This document shows, one piece after another, positions 41,783-50,961 of a stretch of DNA of 64,000 nucleotides. The first letter of the stretch is position 1; each line of letters begins with the position of its first letter. The notes beneath the pieces are model-generated. The model ran no database searches, was not told the DNA's origin, and saw only the letters and a list, made by a program, of their open reading frames with translations. The DNA is from Sporosarcina quadrami (lineage in GTDB: Bacteria > Bacillota > Bacilli > Bacillales_A > Planococcaceae), in contig NZ_JACSQN010000002.1 in assembly GCF_014836615.1 (NCBI RefSeq), positions 270,113 through 334,112 of the forward strand, written 5' to 3'. Position numbers and translations under genes: made by a program.

Positions 41783-42976
41783 ATGGAAAAGAAAAACTTT
41801 AAGCGAGTACATTTAATTGTGTTGGATTCTGTTGGCATTGGAGAAGCACCTGATGCTGATCAGTTTGGAGACATCGGAGCTGATACACTCGGCCATATCG
41901 GTGAAGCGATGGGCGGATTGAAAATGCCTAATATGGGTCGTCTAGGATTATCAAATATTAAAAAGATACAAGGTATTGATACTGAAGAAAATCCAACAGG
42001 TATATACGGAAAAATGCAAGAAGCATCTGTCGGTAAAGATACAATGACGGGACATTGGGAAATGATGGGACTAAATATTGACAAGCCTTTCAAAGTATAT
42101 CCCAATGGTTTTCCTAAAGAATTAATTGATGAATTGGAAAAGCGTACGGGCAGAAAGGTTATTGGGAATAAACCTGCGAGTGGTACGGGAATTATCCAGG
42201 AACTCGGTAAAGAACATATGGAGACGGGAGCAATTATCGTTTATACATCTGCTGATCCTGTATTGCAAATTGCCGCACACGAAGATATTATTCCGATTGA
42301 AGAACAATATAAAATTTGTGAAATTGCACGAGAACTTACTTTACAACCTGAATTCCTTGTGGGGAGAGTCATTGCGCGGCCGTTCGTCGGTGAACCCGGA
42401 AGTTTCATCCGTACAACTAACCGTCACGACTATGCATTAAAGCCTTTTGATAGAACGGTTATGAATGAAATGAAGGATGCCGGTTTTGATGTGATGGCTG
42501 TCGGTAAAATTGAAGACATTTTTAATGGAGAAGGCGTGACCGAATCAGTTCGGACAGTGAGTAATATGGATGGTGTAGACAAATTACTGAAAGTGATGAA
42601 GTCGGACTTTAATGGTATGAGTTTTACAAACTTGGTCGATTTTGATGCGTTGTACGGACATCGACGCGATCCGATTGGATATGGCAATGCATTGCAGGAT
42701 TTTGATGCAAGACTTCCGGAAATTATGGAAGCGCTTTTGGAAGATGATTTGCTCATCCTAACAGCTGATCATGGAAATGATCCTGTTCATAGTGGAACCG
42801 ATCATACACGTGAATTTGTTCCTTTGCTTATTTATTCTCCATCATTTAAAAGTGGAGGTGCACTGCCGATACGGAAGACGTTTTCAGATATCGGCGCGAC
42901 AATCGCCCATAATTTCAATGTGAAACTGCCAAAATTCGGAGAAAGTTTTTTAAATTCATTAACTGAAAAGGAGTGA
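41783..42976 (+). CDS. deoB: Phosphopentomutase
   Basis: Interconverts (deoxy)ribose 1- and 5-phosphates. Alkaline-phosphatase fold: metal ligands in [12 protein letters not shown] (about 14-25), the Thr in [12 protein letters not shown], and TADHGNDP plus [10 protein letters not shown] near the end. At 397 residues it is full length. CTGGAGGTCATTAC precedes the ATG. It follows xerD by 37 bases and its stop comes five bases before the pdp start, so nucleoside phosphorolysis and sugar-phosphate isomerisation are linked. Confidence 0.97.
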   Translation: MEKKNFKRVHLIVLDSVGIGEAPDADQFGDIGADTLGHIGEAMGGLKMPNMGRLGLSNIKKIQGIDTEENPTGIYGKMQEASVGKDTMTGHWEMMGLNIDKPFKVYPNGFPKELIDELEKRTGRKVIGNKPASGTGIIQELGKEHMETGAIIVYTSADPVLQIAAHEDIIPIEEQYKICEIARELTLQPEFLVGRVIARPFVGEPGSFIRTTNRHDYALKPFDRTVMNEMKDAGFDVMAVGKIEDIFNGEGVTESVRTVSNMDGVDKLLKVMKSDFNGMSFTNLVDFDALYGHRRDPIGYGNALQDFDARLPEIMEALLEDDLLILTADHGNDPVHSGTDHTREFVPLLIYSPSFKSGGALPIRKTFSDIGATIAHNFNVKLPKFGESFLNSLTEKE

Positions 42977-42981
42977 TAGCT

Positions 42982-44289
42982 GTGTTCAGGATGGTAGATA
43001 TCATAGAGAAGAAAAGAGACGGGGAATCCATTACTAAAGAAGAGATTTCATTTTTCGTCGATGGGTATACGGCGGGCACCATTCCCGATTATCAAGCAAG
43101 CGCTCTACTTATGGCAATCTACTTCAAAGGAATGACTGCTGAAGAACAAGGAGATTTAACGATGGCGATGGTAGACTCAGGTGACCAAATCGACTTGTCG
43201 GGTATTAAAGGAATTAAAGTAGATAAGCATTCTACAGGTGGTGTCGGCGATACGACGACGTTAATATTAGTACCATTAGTAGCAGCGTGCGGAGTTCCAG
43301 TGGCAAAAATGAGTGGTCGAGGTCTTGGACATACCGGCGGAACGCTCGATAAACTTGAAGCCATTGAAGGTTTTCATATCGAACTTACTCAAAAGCAGTT
43401 CGTCAATCAGGTCAATGACTTGAAACTTGCCGTTATCGGCCAAAGTGGTAATTTGACTCCAGCCGATAAGAAACTGTATTCCTTACGCGACGTCACTGCG
43501 ACGGTTGATAGTATTCCACTTATAGCAAGTTCAATAATGAGTAAGAAGATTGCCGCGGGTGCAGATGCAATCGTACTCGATGTCAAAGCGGGGGACGGCG
43601 CTTTCATGAAGACCGTTGAAGATGCCGAGGCTCTAGCACAAGCGATGGTATCTATCGGTCGTCAAGTCGGACGGAATACCATGGCTGTCATTTCAGATAT
43701 GAGTCAGCCGCTTGGCTATGCTATCGGTAATGCATTAGAAGTGAAAGAAGCGATTGAAACATTGGGAGGCAACGGACCAGAGGATTTGACGGAACTTTGT
43801 TTAGTGCTCGGTAGCAAAATGGTCGTTGCAGGTGGCAAAGCTGAAACAATTGAGGAAGCACGCGCGCTTCTTGAAAAAGTGATTGAAGACAGATCGGCAT
43901 TAGCCTTGTTTGGTGAATTAATCGATGCGCAAGGTGGAGACAGCAAAATTATTCATGATACTTCATTGCTTCCTTCCGCGACTTTCAAGATTAACGTTCC
44001 TGCATTATCGACTGGATACATTGCAAAAATGGAAGCCGATGAAATTGGAGTCGCTGCCATGGTACTGGGTGCTGGACGTGAAACGAAAGATGATGATATC
44101 GATTTAGCAGTAGGAATTATGTTGAGCAAGAAAATTGGCGATTTTGTTAAAGAAGGTGAAACGATCGCAGTCATCCATTCGAATAAAGATGATGTATCAA
44201 AATCAATTAAAATAATCCAAAAACACATTCACATAGCAAAAGATCCTCAGGAAAAGCCTGAGCTAATCTTAAGGATGATAACAGAATAA
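42982..44289 (+). CDS. pdp: Pyrimidine-nucleoside phosphorylase
   Basis: Phosphorolyses uridine and thymidine. Signature motifs: [14 protein letters not shown] (phosphate binding, about 81-94), [18 protein letters not shown] and [19 protein letters not shown]. It aligns with B. subtilis Pdp over its full length. The start is GTG 42982, six bases after AAGGAGTG, giving FRMVDII; 435 residues. In B. subtilis this place behind drm is taken by purine nucleoside phosphorylase. Confidence 0.96.
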   Translation: MFRMVDIIEKKRDGESITKEEISFFVDGYTAGTIPDYQASALLMAIYFKGMTAEEQGDLTMAMVDSGDQIDLSGIKGIKVDKHSTGGVGDTTTLILVPLVAACGVPVAKMSGRGLGHTGGTLDKLEAIEGFHIELTQKQFVNQVNDLKLAVIGQSGNLTPADKKLYSLRDVTATVDSIPLIASSIMSKKIAAGADAIVLDVKAGDGAFMKTVEDAEALAQAMVSIGRQVGRNTMAVISDMSQPLGYAIGNALEVKEAIETLGGNGPEDLTELCLVLGSKMVVAGGKAETIEEARALLEKVIEDRSALALFGELIDAQGGDSKIIHDTSLLPSATFKINVPALSTGYIAKMEADEIGVAAMVLGAGRETKDDDIDLAVGIMLSKKIGDFVKEGETIAVIHSNKDDVSKSIKIIQKHIHIAKDPQEKPELILRMITE

Positions 44290-44298
44290 ATTTTCCGG

Positions 44299-44343
44299 AA
44301 AACCATATCCAGGTCCTATTATAGGACTTTGATATGGTTTTTT
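44299..44343 (+). terminator. deoB-pdp terminator
   Basis: AAAACCATATC and GATATGGTTTT pair around an inner hairpin (GGTCCTAT/ATAGGAC), followed by a T run. It opens a 292-base gap that otherwise holds the spoIIA control region. Confidence 0.88.
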
Positions 44344-44476
44344 TATGCTTTAAATCGCTCATAAGCGTATGAGTGTATTAGTTGTTTAACTTATACTTCT
44401 TTTAAAAAGCGGATTTTTTATCCAATGGCTGTGTAAAAACCGTATCAATTGGAAAGGCTTTTAAAGGCGAGCAAAC

Positions 44477-44485
44477 TTGTCGAAT
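44477..44485 (+). promoter_or_regulatory. Spo0A box upstream of spoIIAA
   Basis: TTGTCGAAT contains the exact core TGTCGAA. A related TTTTGTCGG lies about 30 bases downstream. B. subtilis spoIIA is activated by Spo0A~P from several such boxes. Confidence 0.65.
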
Positions 44486-44526
44486 AATAGGAGATAAAAG
44501 TAAGGAATGACTAGTTTTGTCGGCTG

Positions 44527-44556
44527 AAAGGGTTTTGTCTAGCGCGTGTTGAATCT
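44527..44556 (+). promoter_or_regulatory. SigH-type promoter of the spoIIA operon
   Basis: AAAGGGTTT, a 12-base spacer and GTTGAATCT, each matching 8 of 9 positions of RnAGGAWWW / RnnGAATWW. It ends 26 bases before the spoIIAA start, as expected for SigH control. Confidence 0.65.
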
Positions 44557-44581
44557 TGTGCATGAGAAGGAGGGATTCAGC

Positions 44582-44932
44582 ATGGCTGATATTATTCAAA
44601 TTGACGATATTGTTGTTGTGACGTTAGCAGGTGAGCTGGACAATCTAGAAGCAAATAAAATCCGGTCGACGATTTCGTCTTCCATTTTTACGGGGACTGT
44701 AAAAGCGGTCATTTGGAATTTGAGCAAACTCGGTTTTATGGATAGCGCGGGTATTGGTCTAATTCTTGGTAGGATGCGCGACCTTGCACCTTACAAAGGG
44801 GAAACGTTCATATTGAATCCATCTCCAACAATGGAGAAGATTTTTAGTTTTTCAGGATTAGCTTCAAACATCAGACACGGCTCAGTCGACAGTGTACTTG
44901 GCGAAATCGGAGGGGTACTGCATGAGAAATGA
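44582..44932 (+). CDS. spoIIAA: Anti-sigma F factor antagonist
   Basis: STAS-domain protein that, when dephosphorylated by SpoIIE, binds SpoIIAB and frees SigF in the forespore. The phosphorylated Ser is in FMDSAGIGLILGR (about residue 55). ATG 44582 follows GAAGGAGGG; 116 residues, the family length. Overlaps spoIIAB by 11 bases. Confidence 0.96.
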   Translation: MADIIQIDDIVVVTLAGELDNLEANKIRSTISSSIFTGTVKAVIWNLSKLGFMDSAGIGLILGRMRDLAPYKGETFILNPSPTMEKIFSFSGLASNIRHGSVDSVLGEIGGVLHEK

Positions 44933-45368
44933 AATGACGTTATCATTTGTTGCAATTGAAGAAAACGAAGCACTCGCAAGAATGGCATTGACATGTTTTA
45001 TTACACCATTGGATCCAACGTTGGAGGAAATATCGGAATTCAAGACTATTGTATCCGAGGCGGTAACAAATTCTATTATTCATGGTTATAACTGTGATGG
45101 GGAAAGTCTTGTGACAATCCACGCGCAGATTGACGGACAAAAAGTGAGTATGACGGTCGAAGATCATGGAGAAGGGATTTTTGATATTGAACAGGCGATG
45201 GAACCAATGTTTACGACAAAACCGCTAATGGAAAGGTCAGGAATGGGTTTTACTATTATGGAAAGTTTTTCAGACCATTTATCCGTTGAATCCACTCCTG
45301 GAAACGGAACAATTGTACGCTTCGAGAAAATGTTTTCTCCGGTTACGGAAGCAAGCAGAATGAGGTGA
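44922..45368 (+). CDS. spoIIAB: Anti-sigma F factor (serine kinase)
   Basis: GHKL kinase that binds SigF and phosphorylates SpoIIAA. The N box (EAVTNSIIHGYN), G1 box (VEDHGEGI) and G2 region (GMGFTIMESFSD) are intact. ATG 44922 follows CGGAGGGG, giving 148 residues, and lies inside the end of spoIIAA. sigF starts four bases after its stop. The three genes form the standard forespore switch. Confidence 0.96.
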   Translation: MRNEMTLSFVAIEENEALARMALTCFITPLDPTLEEISEFKTIVSEAVTNSIIHGYNCDGESLVTIHAQIDGQKVSMTVEDHGEGIFDIEQAMEPMFTTKPLMERSGMGFTIMESFSDHLSVESTPGNGTIVRFEKMFSPVTEASRMR

Positions 45369-45371
45369 CCG

Positions 45372-46142
45372 ATGGATACGTTTGTTGAAAAACAAGATGC
45401 CTTATTGTCCCAGGAGAAAATGAGGATTCTTATCCAGCAATCGCAGGATGGCGATAAAGAAGCTAGGCGAATGATGGTTGAAGGGAATACTAGACTCGTC
45501 TGGTCTATTGTACAACGATTTGCATCCCGTGGAGCAGATCTTGAGGATCTGTTTCAGATTGGTTGCATAGGGTTGATGAAGTCGATTGATAAATTCGACT
45601 TAACCTATGAAGTGAAATTTTCAACGTATGCTGTTCCAATGATTGTTGGGGAAATCCAACGGTTCCTTAGAGATGATGGAATGGTTAAAGTTAGTAGATC
45701 AATACGTGAACTTAGTTTTAAAATTAGACATGCCACGGATGATTATGTGAAGAAACATGGTAAGTCGCCTTCAATTTCAGAAGTTGCTGAAATTCTGGAA
45801 GTGGCCGTGGATGATATCATTCTCGCTTCAGATGCGTTGCGGGATCCTGCATCTCTTCATGAACAGTTATACGAAAGTGAAGGCGATAGTCTCACTTTAA
45901 TGGATCAGTTAAAAGACGAACGATCTGAGCGGTTCTTTGACCATATACCTCTCCGTGATGTTGTCTCCAAATTGAATAAGCGTGATCAAACAATTATTTA
46001 TATGCGCTATTATCTAGACTGTACACAAAGTGACATAGCGGAAAGAATCGGTATTTCACAAGTCCAAGTATCGCGTCTGGAAAAGAAAATATTAGTACAA
46101 TTAAAAGAGTGGATGAGTGGGCAACCAGATGAATTGACATAA
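45372..46142 (+). CDS. sigF: RNA polymerase sigma factor SigF
   Basis: First forespore-specific sigma factor. Region 2 reads DLFQIGCIGLMKSIDKFD and YAVPMIVGEIQRFLRDDG; region 3 KVSRSIREL; region 4 QSDIAERIGISQVQVSRLE. At 256 residues it is full length (255 in B. subtilis). GAGGTGACCG precedes the ATG. It is the last gene of the spoIIA operon; spoVAF follows after 20 bases. Confidence 0.97.
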   Translation: MDTFVEKQDALLSQEKMRILIQQSQDGDKEARRMMVEGNTRLVWSIVQRFASRGADLEDLFQIGCIGLMKSIDKFDLTYEVKFSTYAVPMIVGEIQRFLRDDGMVKVSRSIRELSFKIRHATDDYVKKHGKSPSISEVAEILEVAVDDIILASDALRDPASLHEQLYESEGDSLTLMDQLKDERSERFFDHIPLRDVVSKLNKRDQTIIYMRYYLDCTQSDIAERIGISQVQVSRLEKKILVQLKEWMSGQPDELT

Positions 46143-46162
46143 CAGCGAGGACGGTTTGATAA

Positions 46163-47611
46163 ATGGCTAAACTATTCACATCTGTTAAGGAATCGGAAGC
46201 GTGGTTCCAAAGTAAATTTGGAATTGGCGAGACCTTTGATGCGACTTTTAAAAGAGTTCATCTTTGGGGGATGCCGGTCGGTCTAATTTATATTAATGGT
46301 CTTGTAGATGGACAATTATTAACATCGCTTCTAACTGAAATGCAGGAGAACTATAATCAATCAGATGATTATCGCAATAAACCAGATAATTTTTTGACAT
46401 ATTTCCCGTATCATGCATTATCAGAAGCGGATGATAGAGAAAAATTTTTGACAGATATTTTATCTGGTCAAGTAGGATTTGTCATACCAGATGGTTTTTC
46501 GTTTATTGCAGACATTAGAACTTATCCAGGAAGGCAACCGGAGGAGCCTGATACCGAAAAGGTTATCCGCGGAGCGAGGGATGGTTTTACAGAAAATATC
46601 GTTTTGAATACAGCTTTAATTAGAAGAAGGCTCAGAACAGAAGATTTGCGTTTTGAAATGCATCAGACATCTCTTAATAGCAAGACGGATGTTGCAATCT
46701 CATTTATGAAAGGAGCTGCTAGTGAAGAACACCTTTCATATATTCGGAAAAGACTGGATGATATTAAGACGGACGGGTTGACAATGACGGATAAATCATT
46801 GGAAGAATTCCTTTTTAAACAACGATTCCATCCAATGCCATTTGTCAGGTTCACTGAGCGTCCAGATATTTGTGCAGCTCATTTATTGGAAGGGCATATC
46901 GCAATAATCGTTGATACATCACCTTCCGTTATACTTGTGCCGACAACGATTTTTCATCATCTACAACATGCTGAAGAGTATCGTCAAGCGCCATTCATCG
47001 GGACGTTTGTACGATGGGTGCGATTGTTGGGAGCTATGCTTAGCCTTTTTTTGCTGCCTCTATGGTATTTGCTGTCCACTTATCAGCAATATTTACCTTT
47101 GTCGCTTGCGTATATTGGTCCGAATGATCCCGGTTCAGTACCACTAATCGTTCAAGTGCTTATAGCCGATGTAGGAATTGAAGTGCTCCGGATGGCTGCG
47201 ATTCATACTCCCACACCGATGTCGACTGCGATGGGGTTAGTGGCTGCAATTGTCATTGGTCAAGTTGCAATTGATGTTGGACTGTTCACAGCTGAAGTTA
47301 TTTTGTATGTGGCGGTCAGTGCGATCTTCACATTTGCCATTCCGTCTTTCGAATTAAGTATTACAACAAAAATTTTCCGGATTTTCATCCTTATTTGTAC
47401 CGCGATATTTGGTGCAGAAGGATTTTTCCTAAGCATAGTTATCCTTTTTTATTATTTGGCGTCACTGAAACCATTAGGTACTCCATATCTATGGCCGGCA
47501 GTCCCGTTCTTCCCAAAGGCAATGAGTCGCATATTAATACGTTATCCGATGACAGTAGACGCTCCGAGACCGTTTATAACGAAATCTCCAGATCGTAATA
47601 GACTTTCATAA
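46163..47611 (+). CDS. spoVAF: Spore germination protein SpoVAF (GerA-family)
   Basis: GerA-type protein: a soluble N-terminal half (about 1-280), then a membrane half with about five hydrophobic segments (about 290-440) and a cytoplasmic C terminus. The start (WFQSKFGIGETFD, WGMPVGLIYINGLVDG) matches SpoVAF rather than GerAA. Length of 482 residues is near B. subtilis (493). In B. subtilis spoVAA-AE lie between sigF and spoVAF; all are absent here. Only a weak ribosome site (GCGAGG) precedes the ATG. SpoVAF works with SpoVAEa in dipicolinic-acid release and germinant-receptor coupling. Confidence 0.92.
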   Translation: MAKLFTSVKESEAWFQSKFGIGETFDATFKRVHLWGMPVGLIYINGLVDGQLLTSLLTEMQENYNQSDDYRNKPDNFLTYFPYHALSEADDREKFLTDILSGQVGFVIPDGFSFIADIRTYPGRQPEEPDTEKVIRGARDGFTENIVLNTALIRRRLRTEDLRFEMHQTSLNSKTDVAISFMKGAASEEHLSYIRKRLDDIKTDGLTMTDKSLEEFLFKQRFHPMPFVRFTERPDICAAHLLEGHIAIIVDTSPSVILVPTTIFHHLQHAEEYRQAPFIGTFVRWVRLLGAMLSLFLLPLWYLLSTYQQYLPLSLAYIGPNDPGSVPLIVQVLIADVGIEVLRMAAIHTPTPMSTAMGLVAAIVIGQVAIDVGLFTAEVILYVAVSAIFTFAIPSFELSITTKIFRIFILICTAIFGAEGFFLSIVILFYYLASLKPLGTPYLWPAVPFFPKAMSRILIRYPMTVDAPRPFITKSPDRNRLS

Positions 47612-47672
47612 GATTGCTTCCACCCTTTGAGATATGATAAAGTTTTATCTATATGACTTGGAGGAATGGAAT

Positions 47673-49001
47673 ATGCATCTTTATGGAACTCAATCTGTAA
47701 ATAATTTAGGCCATTTAACAATCGGCGAAGTAGATTCTGTTGAACTTGCGGACACTTATGGAACCCCTTTGCTCGTTTACGACATTGCACTATTCAAACA
47801 ACGTGCCAAAGCTTTCAAGGATACTTTTAAGAAAGCGGGCATTAAAGCGCAAGTCGCATATGCGAGCAAAGCTTTTTCATCCATTGCGATTTATGAAGTT
47901 GCTAAACAGATGGATTTGTCTCTGGATGTTGTATCAGGTGGGGAGCTTTATACTGCTGTAGCGGCAGATTTCCCTCGGGAAAAAATACATTTCCACGGAA
48001 ACAATAAAAGTTTTGAGGAATTGCAATACGCTTTTGATGAAAAGATCGGGTGTATTGTCGTTGATAATTTCATGGAAATAGACTTAGTCATGGAAATATC
48101 AGAAGCCCGTCAACAAGAGATGAACGTCCTATTGCGTGTCACACCGGGGGTGAACGCCTCCACGCATGATTATATTACAACTGGTCAAGAAGATTCGAAA
48201 TTCGGGTTTGATTTGAAGAACGGTCAAGCAGACGATGCTTTTCTAAAATTGTTCAATCATCCTTATATCACGGTCCTAGGTATGCATTGTCACATTGGAT
48301 CTCAAATTTTTGAAACAGATGCATTCCGTCTTGCGGCAGAAGCTTTAATGGAAAAGATGGTTGAGTGGAGAGAAAAATTCAAGTTTGTCTGTCCTGTTCT
48401 TAACCTGGGCGGTGGATTTGGTATACGCTATACGAGCGAAGACAAACCCCTTCCTCCTGCGGCGTATGTCGAAGAAATGGAAAATGTCGTCTTGTCTATG
48501 ACGCGTAAGCATAATTACCCTTTGCCGGAAATTTGGATTGAACCAGGTCGCTCGCTTGTCGGTGATGCAGGTACAACGCTATACAAAACGGGAAGTACAA
48601 AAACAGTTCCTGGAATTAGGACATATGTCGCGGTCGACGGTGGGATGTCTGATAATATAAGACCTGCTCTTTATGGAGCTAAGTATAGTGCTGTCTCTGC
48701 GAGCAAAATGATGGATCCTCATTCTAGCAAAGTGACAATTGCAGGAAAGTGCTGTGAGTCAGGAGATAAACTTATAGAAGATACGTACCTGGCAGAACCT
48801 ACAGAAGGTGATATAATTGCCGTTTTCTGTACAGGGGCGTACACTTATTCTATGGCGAGTAATTATAACAGGCTCCCAAAACCGGCAGTTGTTTTCTGTG
48901 AAAATGGCGAGCATCAGCTCGTTATACGTAGAGAAACGAAAGATGATATTATTAGACTTGATATTCCGCTTCAAAAAGCAGATTCGAGTAAATTATTATG
49001 A
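47673..49001 (+). CDS. lysA: Diaminopimelate decarboxylase
   Basis: Last step of lysine synthesis: meso-DAP to lysine. PLP lysine in YASKAFSS (about residue 62), CHIGSQIFE, LNLGGGFGIRY, EPGRSLVGDAG and the Cys in CCESGDKL are all present. ATG 47673 follows TTGGAGGAATGG and gives 442 residues; in-frame starts at 47634 are not supported. It follows spoVAF as in B. subtilis, and its stop overlaps a small membrane-peptide gene. Confidence 0.96.
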   Translation: MHLYGTQSVNNLGHLTIGEVDSVELADTYGTPLLVYDIALFKQRAKAFKDTFKKAGIKAQVAYASKAFSSIAIYEVAKQMDLSLDVVSGGELYTAVAADFPREKIHFHGNNKSFEELQYAFDEKIGCIVVDNFMEIDLVMEISEARQQEMNVLLRVTPGVNASTHDYITTGQEDSKFGFDLKNGQADDAFLKLFNHPYITVLGMHCHIGSQIFETDAFRLAAEALMEKMVEWREKFKFVCPVLNLGGGFGIRYTSEDKPLPPAAYVEEMENVVLSMTRKHNYPLPEIWIEPGRSLVGDAGTTLYKTGSTKTVPGIRTYVAVDGGMSDNIRPALYGAKYSAVSASKMMDPHSSKVTIAGKCCESGDKLIEDTYLAEPTEGDIIAVFCTGAYTYSMASNYNRLPKPAVVFCENGEHQLVIRRETKDDIIRLDIPLQKADSSKLL

Positions 49002-49105
49002 ATAAACCGAATATCATTCTCTTATTAATCCTACTAGTACTTGCTCTCGTATGGGGTGCCGTATACTGGTACTTTATTGCTCCATTTTCATTGCAAAATA
49101 AATGA
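48998..49105 (+). CDS. 35-residue single-pass membrane peptide coupled to lysA
   Basis: The ATG overlaps the lysA stop (ATGA). The product has a short polar start (MNKPN), one strongly hydrophobic helix (about residues 6-27, ILLLILLVLALVWGAVYWYF) and a short tail (IAPFSLQNK). No ribosome site is needed if coupled to lysA. No family recognised. A 7-bp inverted repeat (49188-49194 / 49212-49218) lies in the following gap. Confidence 0.6.
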   Translation: MNKPNIILLLILLVLALVWGAVYWYFIAPFSLQNK

Positions 49106-49252
49106 CCTTTCTCGCTCATTGAAAATGAACACAGTATACTGTACGATAGTCTCTACAAAGTTGTTAGTAATAAAATATAACGAAAAATGCCTATTTTCAA
49201 GTTTATCCGGCATAGGCACCTCACAGGATTTTTTTGAAAAGAAGGGATTATA

Positions 49253-49627
49253 ATGACACTCTTGCGATATAAGAAGGCATATGAAAAAATAGCAATGGGC
49301 TTGCTCTCCTATATGCCGGGGGAAAAAGCGGTAAAAAAACTGCAAGAATTAGTTCATCAATACGAGGAAAATGAATGTTGGCAATTGTACTTGTTGAAAA
49401 AAGGTGAAGACTTTATTGGTATTATCGGTGTTATAGTGGATGAAAATTCCTATACTGTTATGCATATAGCGGTCAATCCCTCGTTCCGTGGAGAAGGTGT
49501 AGGGAAAGAAATGATTGATAAAATCGGTTTAGCATTCCCTGATCTTATGTGCAAAAGTACCCCGGATACACAGTCATTCACGGAAAAGTGTCAAGCTAAA
49601 GATGATGACGAACTTGAATTGGAATAG
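49253..49627 (+). CDS. ribT: GNAT acetyltransferase RibT
   Basis: A 124-residue GNAT protein that aligns with B. subtilis RibT from the first residues (LLRYKKAYEKIAMGLLSYMP). The acetyl-CoA loop is HIAVNPSFRGEGVGKEMID (about residues 73-91) and the end carries TQSFTEKCQ. RibT lies at the end of the riboflavin operon in B. subtilis; here no rib genes are adjacent. Its substrate is unknown. GAAGGGATTATA precedes the ATG. Confidence 0.85.
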   Translation: MTLLRYKKAYEKIAMGLLSYMPGEKAVKKLQELVHQYEENECWQLYLLKKGEDFIGIIGVIVDENSYTVMHIAVNPSFRGEGVGKEMIDKIGLAFPDLMCKSTPDTQSFTEKCQAKDDDELELE

Positions 49628-49630
49628 ACG

Positions 49631-49663
49631 AAAGGGCAGATCAATCCGGTCTGCCCTTTTTCT
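49631..49663. terminator. Terminator between ribT and the convergent ypuF
   Basis: AAAGGGCAGA and TCTGCCCTTT pair around a 10-base loop, followed by TTTC; the A tract on the left is short. Confidence 0.85.
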
Positions 49664-50153
49664 TTTCGCGTTCAGCGAGAATATCTGAACGGTCCCGAAG
49701 CATATGTTTATGAATGACAGCGTCACTTTCAGCAGGTAGAAGTTGCATCTTTCCAGCTTCGTTTTCGATGAGTTTTTTTAATCTAGTTGAGGTTGGAACG
49801 ATAAGGAATGGAGTAAAATTGTCTGCTTCTTTCAATCGTTGCAGAGCTTTCTCGCTTGTCTTCAACAGTAGTTCATAATCAAGCTCTTCAAGATAAGCGA
49901 CGTCAAATTGGGAGAAATCCAGCATTTTGCCCGTTGCCTTCTGTAGCGTCCTGACTGCTCCGTTAAGATTCCCTCTCCGCCAATGATACATGCCTGTTGA
50001 CAATAAGATGAAGGCCGTCAAAGGATGATCTTTTGTGTATCCTGGAATGGACTTCCAATACTCTTCTAATACTTCGTGGCACTCAAAGTAGTCTTGATTT
50101 TCATTGAAATAAACAATAAACTTACAGAACAATGGATCATGATAGGGATGCAA
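49641..50153 (-). CDS. ypuF: DUF309 protein YpuF
   Basis: Helical DUF309 protein with the signature YFNENQDYFECHEVLEEYWK (about 14-33) and GMYHWRRGN. The start TTG 50153 (minus strand) follows AAAGGA by about eight bases and gives 170 residues beginning HPYHDPLF; an ATG at 50189 lies upstream of that site. Function unknown. It is divergent from scpA with 56 bases between, the same neighbour as in B. subtilis. Confidence 0.85.
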   Translation of the reverse strand: MHPYHDPLFCKFIVYFNENQDYFECHEVLEEYWKSIPGYTKDHPLTAFILLSTGMYHWRRGNLNGAVRTLQKATGKMLDFSQFDVAYLEELDYELLLKTSEKALQRLKEADNFTPFLIVPTSTRLKKLIENEAGKMQLLPAESDAVIHKHMLRDRSDILAEREKKKGRPD

Positions 50154-50209
50154 AAAAATCAATCCTTTCAATTTATCGTTATAAAACATATAGTGCGGAG
50201 GAAACCATT

Positions 50210-50959
50210 ATGACATATAAAGTGAAACTTGAAGCATTTGAAGGTCCTCTGGATCTATTATTACACTTAATAAACAGACTTGAAATCGATATTTATGATA
50301 TACCGATGTCAGAACTGACTAGTCAATACATAGAGCACCTTCATGCTATGCGCGTGCTTGAACTTGATGAACTAAGTGAATACTTAGTATTAGCTGCCAC
50401 TCTCATAGAGATTAAAAGTAAAATGCTGCTGCCCGTACATGAGGGGGACGTGCTAGATCATCATAATGATTACGAAATGGAAGATGATCCGCGAGATGAG
50501 TTGGTAGCTCGACTCATCGAATACAAAAAATATAAAGAAGCGGCAAATTCTTTAAAAGAGTCAGCTGAGGACAGATCTGTCCATTTCACTAAATTACCTG
50601 AAGACTTATCGGACTATGGAGAAATTGCTGTCACTGAATCAGATGAAAAAATGAACGTTTTTGACTTGATTGGAGCTTTTCAAAAAATGCTCGAACGTAA
50701 AAAGTTACGTTCGCCACTATCAGCAAGCATTTTAAGATCAGAGTTATCCGTAAGTGAAAAAATGGATGACATTATGACAAAGCTTGAGAAGATTGGAGGA
50801 AAGTGTCCTTTTGAGTCCCTATTCGAAGATGGGGATGTCAATGATCTCGTTGTAACTTTTCTTTCGCTATTAGAACTAATGAAACGGTTGGATATTACAG
50901 TTATACAAGAAGGTAATTTCGGGCAAATGATAGTATTCGCCGGACAGGAGGATATTTAA
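50210..50959 (+). CDS. scpA: Segregation and condensation protein A
   Basis: Kleisin subunit of the Smc-ScpAB condensin. The N-terminal VKLEAFEGPLDLLLHLI (contacts Smc) and the C-terminal winged helix are present; an acidic linker lies in the middle. ATG 50210 follows GCGGAGG and gives 249 residues. scpB starts two bases after its stop. Confidence 0.95.
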   Translation: MTYKVKLEAFEGPLDLLLHLINRLEIDIYDIPMSELTSQYIEHLHAMRVLELDELSEYLVLAATLIEIKSKMLLPVHEGDVLDHHNDYEMEDDPRDELVARLIEYKKYKEAANSLKESAEDRSVHFTKLPEDLSDYGEIAVTESDEKMNVFDLIGAFQKMLERKKLRSPLSASILRSELSVSEKMDDIMTKLEKIGGKCPFESLFEDGDVNDLVVTFLSLLELMKRLDITVIQEGNFGQMIVFAGQEDI

Positions 50960-50961
50960 AG

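Noticed and set aside
49188..49218. Inverted repeat TGCCTAT/ATAGGCA as a terminator after the small lysA-coupled gene
   Set aside because: Seven base pairs with a 17-base loop and the T run 10 bases further away; too weak.
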